Of a stretch of 38,804 nucleotides of DNA, positions 23,632 to 31,667 are shown in pieces (the stretch's first letter is position 1; each line of letters starts with the position of its first letter). The stretch is taken from assembly GCA_904420215.1 (NCBI GenBank), contig CAJFUR010000004.1:1-38804 (forward strand). The letters run 5' to 3'. Source of the stretch: an uncultured Eggerthellaceae bacterium. GTDB lineage: Bacteria; Actinomycetota; Coriobacteriia; Coriobacteriales; Eggerthellaceae. The notes beneath the pieces are model-generated. The model ran no database searches. It was not told the DNA's origin and was given only the letters and a program-made list of their open reading frames with translations. The translations under genes were made by a program, and so were the position numbers.

Positions 23632-23925
23632 GTGCGCCGTGCGGTTGCGAAGGCGGCGGAGGACTTTCCTGCAATCGAGCGTGCCTACCTATTCGGGTCT
23701 TTTGTGCGAGGCGAGCATGACGAGAAAAGCGACGTTGACGTGCGCATCGAGTTCGCCGACGATGTGCCGTTCAACTTACACGACCTTTCCCAATTTGCAA
23801 GGCGCATCGAGCGGGCGACGGGTCGCAATGTGGATGTGGTGTCGGCGAAACACCTGAAGAACGAACGTTTGGCTGACGCCATCGAAAGGGATAAAGTGTT
23901 GGCGTATGAATGCCCGCAGCGATGA
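23632..23925 (+). pseudogene. MntA-like nucleotidyltransferase domain (antitoxin), downstream part of the split gene
   Basis: About 97 aa with the minimal nucleotidyltransferase motif GSFVRGEHDEKSDVDVRIEF (GS-x10-D-x-D, two metal-binding Asp), as in MntA antitoxins that adenylylate HepT/HEPN toxins. The frame is continuous with the preceding 67-aa segment apart from one TAG. GTG 23632 or TTG 23629 could initiate, but there is no RBS at normal distance: the nearest, GAAAGGGGG, is ~26 nt away. Separate translation would therefore be weak. The 3' end overlaps the HEPN-like remnant. Confidence 0.6.
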
Positions 23926-24000
23926 CCTGTCTCGGTTGCAGGAAATATGCGACGTGATTGTGCGGACAATGCTCCCGGCTGCAGCTTTTGGAGACTGCAC
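23906..24000 (+). pseudogene. HEPN (HepT-like) toxin remnant
   Basis: An ATG at 23906 overlaps the end of the nucleotidyltransferase frame and encodes MNARSDDLSRLQEICDVIV, like the start of HepT/DUF86 HEPN toxins that normally follow MntA. Similarity stops near residue 25, and the catalytic R-x4-H region is not found in any frame downstream. It therefore appears to be a truncated toxin. The assignment rests on gene order and a short match. Confidence 0.4.
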
Positions 24001-24260
24001 GGCAAAACACATTTTCATAGGGACTTTCGGTCGCAAGTCGCACGCTTCCATAAGTTCGCGAGTCTTCTCTTTTTGTAGGGCATCGCGTACAATGAGCAAT
24101 GGATTGTCTTATGATAATTCGTGTGGCAACGTTGTGGCGCCATCGTGCGAACGTCTGCGCGATGCGTGACGTTGCGTTGTCGTGTGCGACATTGCGCCGC
24201 CATGCGCGGTGCGCTTGCGTTGCGGGCAAATCTGCCGGTGCCGGGGGGAGGGGGCGCGCG

Positions 24261-25241
24261 GTGTTTGGCGTCGAGATCGTGTGCTACCTGTTTTTGGGTG
24301 GAACCGGTGCAGGGGCCTGCTTCGTCCTGACTGTGCTGGGCCTGCTGGTGCCGCGTAATTGCCTGAGCGTGCAGCAGGTGGACGGCATGGGTGACTGCGT
24401 GCACACGGCGCTTTCCGTGCCGCGTGCATACCGGGTGCTGTTTGCCCCTGCATTCGCGTGTGCCCTTTTGGCGCTGGTGCTGGGCATGGTGTTTCTGTTG
24501 GTGGATCTTGGGCGCGTTGACAGGATCTTGCTGCTGATCACGCAACCGAATCCATCGCATATTGTGGTGGGCGCCTATGCGCTGGCGGCGTGCGTGGTGC
24601 TGGCGGGCGTGCTGGCGCTTGTGTGGGGCGGTGTGGTCCGTCGCGTGGGGCCGCGCGCGTTGACGGCGCTTCAGGTGCTTACACTGGCATGCGCGGCGGT
24701 GGTCATGGCGTACACGGGGCTGTTGCTGCAGAGCCTGCGTGCCGTGGCGCTGTGGCATTCCGCATGGCTGCCGGTGCTGTTCGTGCTGTCGTCGCTGTCG
24801 TGCGGGTTCGCGCTGGTGGTGGGCGTCGCGCAGTTTTCGGGGGCGGGAGGCGCGTTTGCCTCCGTTCTCTCTCGAGCCACTGTGGCGGATGCGGGTGTGA
24901 TCGTTGCGGAGGCACTGGTGGCGGCGGCATTGCTGGCCACGGTGGCCCATGCAGCGCAGGCGGCGCAGGAAGGCGGCGTGAATGGCACCATGGCTGCGGC
25001 TGCGGAATCGGTGCATCAGCTTGTGTGCGGTGCGCAGGCGCCCCTGTTCTGGGGCGGGTTCGTGGCGCTGGGGCTGGCGGTTCCGCTGTGCATCGAGGTG
25101 GTGTGCGTCATGTTGCGCCGTCTGCCCTCGGGGGCGGTGCTGGGGCTGGCTGCAAGCATTCTGGCGGGAGGGCTCGCCCTGCGTTGGTGCGTGGTGGAGG
25201 CGGGAATGCATCCCGTTTTGAGCGTGCTGGGTTTGGAATGA
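24261..25241 (+). CDS. NrfD/DmsC-like membrane protein, cassette 1
   Basis: Membrane protein of 326 aa with about nine hydrophobic segments. It begins VFGVEIVCYLFLGGTGAGA, the N-terminal pattern of NrfD/DmsC quinol-interacting anchors. GTG 24261 follows GGGGGAGGGGG. The same start context and motif (YLFCGGTGAGA) occur in the paralogue at 31966, which supports this start over an upstream ATG that would add a basic, Cys-rich leader. Unlike the anchors of operons B and D, it has no Mo or FeS gene beside it; it is followed by GntR and SPFH genes. It may be an alternative anchor for the neighbouring complexes or a separate quinone-linked membrane protein. Confidence 0.75.
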   Translation: MFGVEIVCYLFLGGTGAGACFVLTVLGLLVPRNCLSVQQVDGMGDCVHTALSVPRAYRVLFAPAFACALLALVLGMVFLLVDLGRVDRILLLITQPNPSHIVVGAYALAACVVLAGVLALVWGGVVRRVGPRALTALQVLTLACAAVVMAYTGLLLQSLRAVALWHSAWLPVLFVLSSLSCGFALVVGVAQFSGAGGAFASVLSRATVADAGVIVAEALVAAALLATVAHAAQAAQEGGVNGTMAAAAESVHQLVCGAQAPLFWGGFVALGLAVPLCIEVVCVMLRRLPSGAVLGLAASILAGGLALRWCVVEAGMHPVLSVLGLE

Positions 25242-25413
25242 CGCGAAGTGGTGCGAAGCGGCGCGGCTTGGGGCGGCGCAAAGCTGTGCGAAGTAACGCG
25301 AAGTGACGCGAAACACTGCGGCGCGGCTTGGGGCGGCGCGCGGCGACGTGGAGTGGCTTGGAGCAGTGCGAAGCGGCTTGGAACGGCTTGGAGCAGGAAA
25401 GGGCGGGGTGGCA
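25242..25413. repeat. Degenerate repeat spacer before GntR 1
   Basis: A 172-bp low-complexity spacer made of variants of GCGAAGTG and GGCTTGGA. The block GCGGCGCGGCTTGGGGCGGC occurs at about 25258 and again at about 25319. It looks like slippage-generated DNA; no gene is present. Confidence 0.6.
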
Positions 25414-25893
25414 ATGTTCCCCTTTGAAGTGGATGCAACGAGTGATGTGCCCCTGTGGGTGCAGCTGCGTCAGCGGCTCGTCTACCTCATTAATTCGGGC
25501 TATTTCAAGCCGGGCGACCAGTTGCCCACCGTGCGTGGCCTTGCGTCGGAAATATCCATCAACTACAACACGGTGAACAAGGCGTACCTGAGCCTAGTGT
25601 CCGACGGCTACTTGGAATCCACGCGCGGTCGGGGCGTGTTCGTGCGCGACTTGGACGCGGAAGTGGACGAGGAATACGCCCACGAGGTGGACGGCATTTT
25701 GGACGACTGCGTCATGGCCTGCCGTGATCTGGGGCTTTCGCTCGACGACATCCAGAAATGCATGGAGCGCAAGATCAAACAGATCAAGAAAGACGAAGGC
25801 GTGGATGCCGGAGGCACATCCGGCAATGGCGCGGCGCGCATCGTGGAAGTGGACGTGGGGGCGCGTGCGCGCGCTGCGAGGACGGGGGCATAG
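25414..25893 (+). CDS. GntR-family (YtrA-like) regulator, cassette 1
   Basis: Short GntR regulator of 159 aa. Its winged HTH (PLWVQLRQRLVYLINSGYF, then GDQLPTVRGLASEISINYNT and GYLESTRGRGVFV) covers residues ~12-80. It lacks the large FadR/HutC effector domain and has only a C-terminal helical dimerisation region, as in the YtrA subfamily. ATG 25414 is chosen (AGGAAAGGG at 25395-25403); GTG 25408 is an alternative. It ends 2 nt before the SPFH gene. YtrA-like regulators usually control membrane-protein operons next to them, so targets may include its own cassette and the TTGTCATA repeats upstream of operon C. Confidence 0.85.
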   Translation: MFPFEVDATSDVPLWVQLRQRLVYLINSGYFKPGDQLPTVRGLASEISINYNTVNKAYLSLVSDGYLESTRGRGVFVRDLDAEVDEEYAHEVDGILDDCVMACRDLGLSLDDIQKCMERKIKQIKKDEGVDAGGTSGNGAARIVEVDVGARARAARTGA

Positions 25894-25895
25894 GG

Positions 25896-26930
25896 ATGGG
25901 CGGCAAACGGAGTGCGGAAAGGCATGCATCGGGCATGCGGCACAGGGGTTTTCGCGTCGTGCCGGACGTGGGCATGGACGCTGCTGCGGCGGCGGATGCG
26001 CATGCGGCGAGGCGCGTGGCGGGCGCGAACACCACCATTGCGGGCGAGCGCGCATCGAATGCCGGCGTGGTGCTGTTCTCGGCGGTACTGTTCGCGGTGT
26101 GCTTTTGCGCAGTGCTGGCCGTGGCGCAGCTTGCTGCGGGCGGCATTGGCGTGGTGGCCGTGACGGTGGCCTTGGTGGCGGCGCTTCTGGCCGTGTCGTC
26201 CGTGCACATTGCACAGCAGTGGGAGAAGGTGGTGGTGCTGCGGCTGGGCAAGTTCAACCGCGTGAGCGGCCCCGGCCTGTTCTGGACCATGCCGGTGATC
26301 GAACAGAATACCATGCGCGTGGACTGCCGCGTGCGCGTGACCTCGTTCGGAGCCGAGGAGACGCTTACGGCCGACTTGGTGCCCCTTGACGTGAACGCCG
26401 TGCTGTTCTGGCACGTGTGGAACGCGAAGGCGGCCTGCACGGAGGTGGGCGACTTCACGCGCGCCGTGGAGCTGGCGGCCCAGACGGCGCTGCGCGACGC
26501 CATCGGGCGCGCCGGCGCGGCCGAGGTGGCCATTCGCCGCGAGCAGCTCGACCGTGAGCTCAAGCGCGTGCTGGAAGAGAAGGTGGCCCAATGGGGCGTC
26601 ACCATACTTTCCGTGGAAGTGCGCGACATCCTTCTGCCCAAGGAGCTGCAGGAAGTGATGTCGCTTGAGGCCCAGGCCGAGCAGCGCAAGAAGGCGCGCA
26701 TCATCCTCATGGAGGCCGAGCAGGACATTTGCGAGATGATGGACGACATGGGCAACACGTATGCGAGAAACGATGCCGCCCTGCGCCTGAGGGCCATGCA
26801 TCTTTTGTACGAGAGCGTGCGCGAGACGGGCGGCACCGTGGTGGTGCCCTCGAGCTTCAGCGAAGGCTTCGGAGACGTGCTGGGAGACAACGCGAAGGAC
26901 CTGCTGGGGAAGGTGCGCCCGGAGGTGTAG
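25896..26930 (+). CDS. SPFH/band-7 (slipin-like) membrane protein, cassette 1
   Basis: Protein of 344 aa with a ~50-residue N-terminal region, two adjacent hydrophobic segments (residues ~50-105), then an SPFH/band-7 domain: QWEKVVVLRLGKFNRVSGPG, SFGAEETLTADLVPLDVNAV, DAIGRAGAAEVAIRREQLD and VEVRDILLPKELQEVMSLEA. A coiled-coil-prone segment and FSEGF near the C-terminus follow. Stomatin-like proteins form cage-like oligomers that organise membrane domains and modulate partner complexes. It lies 2 nt after GntR 1 and ~415 bp before operon C. ATG 25896 is the most likely start, but the RBS is poor and ATG 25935 is possible. Confidence 0.85.
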   Translation: MGGKRSAERHASGMRHRGFRVVPDVGMDAAAAADAHAARRVAGANTTIAGERASNAGVVLFSAVLFAVCFCAVLAVAQLAAGGIGVVAVTVALVAALLAVSSVHIAQQWEKVVVLRLGKFNRVSGPGLFWTMPVIEQNTMRVDCRVRVTSFGAEETLTADLVPLDVNAVLFWHVWNAKAACTEVGDFTRAVELAAQTALRDAIGRAGAAEVAIRREQLDRELKRVLEEKVAQWGVTILSVEVRDILLPKELQEVMSLEAQAEQRKKARIILMEAEQDICEMMDDMGNTYARNDAALRLRAMHLLYESVRETGGTVVVPSSFSEGFGDVLGDNAKDLLGKVRPEV

Positions 26931-27157
26931 ACGGCGTGCGGGTGTGGTAGGCACGCGCGGGCGCAGGGTGGCACGCGGCGCCGCGGCGACATGTGGCGGT
27001 GGATGGGCGGCGAGACGTGCGCCTGTCTCCCGCCGTCCATGGAAAGCCTCGCGGACGTAGAGGAGGCGCAGGAACCGGGCGTTTTTGGCGGGGATGCTGC
27101 CGTCCCGCATCTTCGAAGTGCTCCGTATATTCTGTAAATAGCATAGTGCTTCACATA

Positions 27158-27196
27158 AATTGTCATATGATTATTGTTGATAATCATATGACAATT
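27158..27196. promoter_or_regulatory. 16-bp perfect inverted repeat, operon C operator
   Basis: AATTGTCATATGATTA (27158-27173), spacer TTGTTGA, and TAATCATATGACAATT (27181-27196) form a perfect inverted repeat. Each arm contains the TTGTCATA/TATGACAA half-site also found before operons B and D. It overlaps the predicted -35 element and spacer, so a bound protein would affect RNA polymerase. Confidence 0.8.
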
Positions 27197-27205
27197 TTGT
27201 ATAGT
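27177..27205 (+). promoter_or_regulatory. Operon C promoter
   Basis: TTGATA (27177-27182), a 17-bp spacer and TATAGT (27200-27205) fit the vegetative promoter consensus. The predicted start near 27212 lies just before the shared motif GGAATTCGGCCGATTCTGA (27215-27233). Confidence 0.65.
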
Positions 27206-27214
27206 ACCGGTGAT

Positions 27215-27233
27215 GGAATTCGGCCGATTCTGA
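27215..27233 (+). promoter_or_regulatory. Shared near-palindrome downstream of the operon C promoter
   Basis: GGAATTCGGCCGATTCTGA corresponds to 18140-18158 (operon B) and 35121-35139 (operon D). It sits at about +3 to +21 from the predicted start and could be a second operator or an RNA hairpin at the 5' end of the mRNA. Confidence 0.6.
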
Positions 27234-27345
27234 GAGGGACAGAAGGGTTTATTCCAAAGGGATGATCCGGCGGCGGTTTCGCAGCCGTTTCCGGGGACTG
27301 TGCGAAAAGGGGATATTCCAGCACAATGGCATAGGAGGAGCGAAG

Positions 27346-29802
27346 ATGCTGAAAACGGCTATGGAGCGCCATGGTCTTACGCGCCGCAGCTTTCTGAAAA
27401 CCACGGCATTCACTGCAGTTGGGGCAGCCGCATTGGGCACTCTTGCCGGATGCGCGTCTGAAAGCAAAGAGGGGACGCAGGAAGAAGGCCAGCCGGTTGG
27501 GGTGACGGAAGAGGTGTACTTCCAAAGCTGCATGGGCAACTGCTCGGGTTGGGGGTGCCCGTTCTACGTGCACGTGCGCGACGGCAAGGTGTGCAACATC
27601 ACCAAGGCGAACCTGACATGCCCCGATGGCAGTCCGAGCCCGTATCAGGAAACCTGCCTGAAAGGCTACGCCAACATAGAGCGCATGTATTCAGAGACTC
27701 GCGTCAAGTACCCGATGCGCCGCGTGGAAGGCACCGAGCGCGGCGCTGGCGAATGGGAGCGCATCTCGTGGGACGACGCGGTGCGGGAGATCACGGACAA
27801 GTGGAAGGAACTCCAAGCGGCCTACGGCCCGTCTGCGGTGGCCTTCATGAGCGGCTCGGGCAGCGGCATGGCGACGATTTCATGGACGAGCAGGCTGCAA
27901 ACCCTGATGGGTGCTATGACCATTGCGCCCTGCTACGACAACACGGGCATGTACTGCCAGATGAACCATGGCGGGTTGACTGCCGTGATGCCTGGGCACA
28001 ACGAGCACCGCGACATCGTGAACACCGAGAACCTGTTCATTTGGGGCACGAATCCCTCCGAATCCATGATTGTGGACTACCATTTCGTGTCTGAGGCCAA
28101 GGACAACGGCGCCAGAGTCGTTGTGATCGACCCCATTTACACGACGTCGGCGGCGAAGGCCGACAAATACGTTTCCATTCGCCCCGGCACCGATGGGCTT
28201 CTGGCGGCGGGCATGGCGCTCATTGCCATCCGCGACGGCAAGGTGGACGAGAACCATCTGCGCACCATGACGGTCGCGCCGTTCCTGGTGAAAGACGTCG
28301 ATGGCCTGTATTTGCGCTTGAGCGATTTGGGCAAAGCGGAAGCGGGCAGTGCAGACGACCGTATTCTGGTGTACGAGGGCGGTCAGGCGGTGGCGTTCGA
28401 CGAAGCGCAGTCCCCCGATCTCGAGGGTAGCTTCGAGGTGGAAGGCGTTGCCGTGAAGCCGGCTTACCAAGTGCTTCTCGACCGCCTGAACGCATGGGAT
28501 CTCGAGACGATTGCCAGCTACACCGACATCCCCTTGGAAACCATCGAGGAATTGGCGGGCATGTACACCTCGGGCCTTTCGATGATCTTCACGGGTTTCG
28601 GCCCCGACCACTATGCCAACGGGCAAACCGCCTACGACGCCATGTTCGCGCTGGCGGATATAACAGGGCAGGAATGCAAGCACGGCGCGGGCATTGTTTG
28701 CAGCGACTTCAGCGCGCCTACCGCCCAAGGCTACGCCAGCACGGCCACGGCCGACCTGACCGACGCGGTGCCCGGCCCCACGGTGCACGCTCCCCACTTG
28801 CACCAGCTCATGGAGCAAGGCGTGCTTGGCGACATCACGCAGGCTCCCAAGGCGGCATACATCTACATCTGCAACCCCATTGGCAACGAGCCCGACCGCC
28901 TCAAGTGGCTTTCGTCGCTGGGTGCCATGGAGCTGGTCGTGGTTTCGGACATGTTCATGTCGGAAACGGCCACGTATGCCGACTACGTGCTGCCCGTGAG
29001 CTTCCTGTTCGAGCGCGACGACATCGCCTCATCGCAAAACCCCTTCGTCAAGTTGTCCGAAAAGGCCGTCGATCCCCTGTACGAGTCGAAGGGCGACTTC
29101 GAGATCATCACCCTTCTCGGGCAGGCTATGGGTTTCGAGGACAAGTTCACGATGACGCTGGAAGAGTATCTGGAGTCCTGCGTGAGCGGTCCTGCCGCCG
29201 AAGCGGTGGGGCTGAGTTGGGAGAGGCTCAAGGAGGAGCATGCCGTGTGGACGTTCTCCGAAGAGCCCGTGGTGGTCGGCCTCAACGCCGCTCCTCTGAC
29301 GGCGACGGGGCGCTTGGAGTTCTATCACGAAGGCATTCAGCCCATGGCCAACGTGGGCCAGGAATGGGACATGATGAAGGAGTCCTGCTGGTTCTGGGAG
29401 CCGCCGCTTGAGGCGTGGCACGAAAACGAGCTGTTCGCCACGTATCCGCTCGTGTTCATCAGCGAGCGCTGCAAGTTCAAGACCCACACCATGTTCAACA
29501 ACTCCCCGATGATCCTCGAGCTCGATCCCGAGCCATACGTGAAGGTGAGTCCCGTGGATGCGGAAGCGCGCGGCATCAAAGAGGGGGACACGGTCCGGCT
29601 CCACAACGATCGCGGGTACGTGGTGCTGAAGGCGGTCATCAACGCCGGGTGTCGTCCGGGGGTGCTGGTCATCGACCACGGTTGGGAGCAGAACAGCTTC
29701 ATAGACGGGCACTATTCCGACCTGTCCAGCTGCGCCACGTGGCCGCGGTTCGAGCAGGACAACTGGTTCGATTGCCTGTGCGAGATGGAAAAGGTTCAAT
29801 AG
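27346..29802 (+). CDS. DmsA-like molybdopterin oxidoreductase lipoprotein (operon C)
   Basis: Tat-exported catalytic subunit of 818 aa. TRRSFLKTT (from residue 12) leads into lipobox LAGC with Cys36, so it is probably a lipid-anchored protein. The Fe-S motif is unusual: C62-x3-C66-x4-C71-x32-C104 followed by LKG, one residue longer than DmsA between the second and third Cys and with Lys rather than Arg after the fourth. Two extra Cys (83 and 92) lie within the loop. The Mo-ligand region reads CYDNTGMYCQMN (Asp198). The MopB C-terminal domain includes ERCKFKTHTMFN and PVDAEARGIKEGD. TAGGAGG at 27332-27338 sets the start. The substrate is unknown. Confidence 0.85.
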   Translation: MLKTAMERHGLTRRSFLKTTAFTAVGAAALGTLAGCASESKEGTQEEGQPVGVTEEVYFQSCMGNCSGWGCPFYVHVRDGKVCNITKANLTCPDGSPSPYQETCLKGYANIERMYSETRVKYPMRRVEGTERGAGEWERISWDDAVREITDKWKELQAAYGPSAVAFMSGSGSGMATISWTSRLQTLMGAMTIAPCYDNTGMYCQMNHGGLTAVMPGHNEHRDIVNTENLFIWGTNPSESMIVDYHFVSEAKDNGARVVVIDPIYTTSAAKADKYVSIRPGTDGLLAAGMALIAIRDGKVDENHLRTMTVAPFLVKDVDGLYLRLSDLGKAEAGSADDRILVYEGGQAVAFDEAQSPDLEGSFEVEGVAVKPAYQVLLDRLNAWDLETIASYTDIPLETIEELAGMYTSGLSMIFTGFGPDHYANGQTAYDAMFALADITGQECKHGAGIVCSDFSAPTAQGYASTATADLTDAVPGPTVHAPHLHQLMEQGVLGDITQAPKAAYIYICNPIGNEPDRLKWLSSLGAMELVVVSDMFMSETATYADYVLPVSFLFERDDIASSQNPFVKLSEKAVDPLYESKGDFEIITLLGQAMGFEDKFTMTLEEYLESCVSGPAAEAVGLSWERLKEEHAVWTFSEEPVVVGLNAAPLTATGRLEFYHEGIQPMANVGQEWDMMKESCWFWEPPLEAWHENELFATYPLVFISERCKFKTHTMFNNSPMILELDPEPYVKVSPVDAEARGIKEGDTVRLHNDRGYVVLKAVINAGCRPGVLVIDHGWEQNSFIDGHYSDLSSCATWPRFEQDNWFDCLCEMEKVQ

Positions 29803-29811
29803 GAGGGCGTC

Positions 29812-30432
29812 ATGCAATACGGAATGGTTATCGACTTGAGCAAATGCATGGGCTGCCAGACCTGCGCGACCTCATGCAGGCTTGCCAACAACCTGCCTTC
29901 GGGCACGTGGTGGAACACGGTGTACACCGAAGGCGGCGAGACCATAGACACGGCTTCGGGGGCCTATCCCGATGGTCTCGTCCTGCAGCACTATCCCGTG
30001 GCGTGCCAGCATTGCAAGAACCCCGCATGCGTTTCCGTGTGCCCGACCGGGGCAACGTACAGGGACGAAGAAACTGGCATCGTCATGACCGATGCAGAGG
30101 CGTGCATCGGCTGCAAGACGTGCATGGAGGCATGCCCCTACGACGTGCGCGTCTATCACGACGGCGAACCTGCCTATGCGCTCGAGTTCGCCGTGGGCTA
30201 TCCCGACGCGCCGGCGCACTTGGCCAACACAGTTGAGAAATGCACGCTGTGCGCCAATCTGGTGAAGCAAGACCAGCAGCCCATGTGCGTGCAGGCTTGT
30301 GTGGGGCATGCGCGATTCTTCGGGGATTTGGACGATCCCGAATCGGAAGTGTCCCAGCTCATCGAAAGCAGGGAAAGCTTCCAGCTTCTTTCCGAGCAGG
30401 GAACCGATCCTTCGGTGTACTACCTGAAGTAG
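29812..30432 (+). CDS. DmsB-type iron-sulfur subunit (operon C)
   Basis: Electron-transfer subunit of 206 aa with four [4Fe-4S] Cys groups: CMGCQTCATSC (residues 12-22), CQHCKNPACVSVCPTGA, CIGCKTCMEACPYDV, and CTLCANLVKQDQQPMCVQAC. No signal peptide. AGGAGGG overlaps the stop of the Mo gene and leads into the ATG 9 nt after that stop, so the two are coupled. It ends YYLK, like the operon B and D homologues that end PSVYYLV. Confidence 0.9.
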   Translation: MQYGMVIDLSKCMGCQTCATSCRLANNLPSGTWWNTVYTEGGETIDTASGAYPDGLVLQHYPVACQHCKNPACVSVCPTGATYRDEETGIVMTDAEACIGCKTCMEACPYDVRVYHDGEPAYALEFAVGYPDAPAHLANTVEKCTLCANLVKQDQQPMCVQACVGHARFFGDLDDPESEVSQLIESRESFQLLSEQGTDPSVYYLK

Positions 30433-30438
30433 CGTGCA

Positions 30439-30474
30439 GCATGCGGCGTGCGCGTCAGTGCGCGCGCCGCATGC
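30439..30474. repeat. GC-rich hairpin in the operon C spacer
   Basis: GCATGCGGCGTGCGCG (30439-30454) pairs with TGCGCGCGCCGCATGC (30459-30474) at 14 of 16 positions, loop TCAG. It lies 7 nt after the FeS stop, with no U-tract. It may dampen expression of the cytochrome gene or stabilise the upstream mRNA. The rest of the 232-bp spacer shows nothing. Confidence 0.6.
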
Positions 30475-30664
30475 GGCGGGCCGGTGGGTTGGGGCGCGCA
30501 CTGTCCCTTTTTCGTTCTGGTGCCGCCCCGACTTCCTTCTTGACGCATGTGCGCATCGACGCATGGCGCTTTGGCATGCGGGCCGGGCGTGCTGCGACGG
30601 CGAGGTGACGGGGAGCGGCTGGGCGCGCCGTTGGGGCGCGGCGGCCGAGCGAAAGGAAACGGAC

Positions 30665-31375
30665 ATGAGTTTCGTTGCGGTGCTTGCGGGCACGGTGATT
30701 GGCGTCTTTCTGCTGAGAAGGCCGCTCAAGAAGCATCCGGGGGTGTTCTATGCCCTTGCGGCGTTGCTCGACGCCCTGTACATGTGCTCCTTTTTCGTGG
30801 CGTTTCCCGAAGTGGCGCGTCGGGCGATCTTCCTCCTGATGCAGAAGTGCACGCTGGCGTGCGCCCTGTTTGCCGTCGTCATGTTCATAGGCGTTTTCCG
30901 CGCGGACTCCAAGGTTGGGTTGATGCTGCGTCCCGTGCGCGCCGAGCTTTCGATTCTGGCGTGCGTGCTGACGGTGGGGCACATGGCGCTGTATCTGGCG
31001 TCGTTTGCTCCCCGCTTGGCGAATGGGGGAATTGCCAATGGGGGATTCGCCGTGTTCTTCGCCACGGCAATGGCGCTGTTGGCGTTGTTGGTTGTTTTGG
31101 GGGCGACGTCGCTGCAGGGAGTGAAGCGCCGGATGGATTCCGGTTCGTGGAAACGGCTGCAGAAGTGGGCCTACGTGTTCTTCGGGCTTGTTTACGTGCA
31201 CTTGATGAGCATCCTTTTGCCTTCGGCTCTGGCTCAGGGCACCACCGCTCGCACGAGCGTTGTGGTGTACACGGTGCTGTTCGCACTGTATGCGGTTGCT
31301 CGGATTGCGCGGGCCGTTGCCGACAGGAAGCGGAGCGCAGCTCCCTTGTCCTCCGCCTTCGAGGGCGCGCGTTAG
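30665..31375 (+). CDS. b-type cytochrome / ferric-reductase-like membrane anchor (operon C)
   Basis: Membrane protein of 236 aa, paralogue of the operon A anchor at 11119-11799. Shared blocks include FLLMQKCTLACALFAVVMFI, LSILACVLTVGHMALYL (membrane His) and VYVHLMSILLP (membrane His), likely haem ligands. About six hydrophobic segments. GAAAGGA at 30650-30656 gives ATG 30665. It is the presumed quinol-facing anchor of operon C, although the 232-bp spacer is larger than usual. It differs from the NrfD anchors of operons B and D, so neighbouring complexes mix anchor types. Confidence 0.75.
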   Translation: MSFVAVLAGTVIGVFLLRRPLKKHPGVFYALAALLDALYMCSFFVAFPEVARRAIFLLMQKCTLACALFAVVMFIGVFRADSKVGLMLRPVRAELSILACVLTVGHMALYLASFAPRLANGGIANGGFAVFFATAMALLALLVVLGATSLQGVKRRMDSGSWKRLQKWAYVFFGLVYVHLMSILLPSALAQGTTARTSVVVYTVLFALYAVARIARAVADRKRSAAPLSSAFEGAR

Positions 31376-31410
31376 GAAGCGGGCTTCCAAAGAGCCTCGA
31401 TTGCGCACGG

Positions 31411-31593
31411 GGGCTTCATGCGCAAGCGGCGGCCTCGGGCCATGTGGTTTCGGCGGAAGATCCGATGATTGTCGCCACCGTCCGACGCAACGACGCCGTG
31501 CTTGCCACGCGCAACACGAAAGACTTCGCGTGCCTTGGAATAGAACTCGTGGACCCGTTTGCCTATGGCGGATTGGGTCACGGCTGCGAATGA
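31411..31593 (+). pseudogene. C-terminal remnant of a VapC-like PIN-domain toxin
   Basis: About 60 codons ending in TGA at 31591. The frame contains VSAEDPMIVATVRRNDAVL, then ATRNTKDFACLGIELVDPF, matching the end of PIN ribonucleases of VapC/FitB type (the last conserved Asp and the TRNxxDF segment). No start codon, N-terminal Asp or antitoxin gene is found; upstream sequence is the cytochrome gene in another frame. It is a decayed fragment. Confidence 0.7.
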
Positions 31594-31619
31594 CGCGTCT
31601 TCCGACGCTTCGCGTGGCG

Positions 31620-31667
31620 AATCCCGCCCTGCATATGACACGCTGTCATATGCAGGGCGGGATTTTT
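31620..31667. terminator. 20-bp perfect hairpin terminator
   Basis: ATCCCGCCCTGCATATGACA (31621-31640), loop CGC, and its exact complement (31644-31663) form a 20-bp stem, extended by one further A-T pair, then a T5 run (31663-31667). It should stop transcription from operon C or the remnant before cassette 2. Confidence 0.92.

Larger units (their letters stand above)
26931..27345. other. Control region of operon C
   Basis: The first ~190 bp are GC-rich with nothing recognisable. From 27117 the sequence becomes AT-rich and contains a 16-bp-arm inverted repeat, a good promoter and the shared near-palindrome, listed separately. The leader from the predicted start near 27212 to the ATG is about 134 nt. 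Confidence 0.6.

Noticed and set aside
24015-25316. Minus-strand open frame of 433 codons opposite the first NrfD-like gene
   Set aside because: Its composition is Arg/His/Gln-rich as expected for the complement of a GC-rich membrane-protein gene; there are no motifs.
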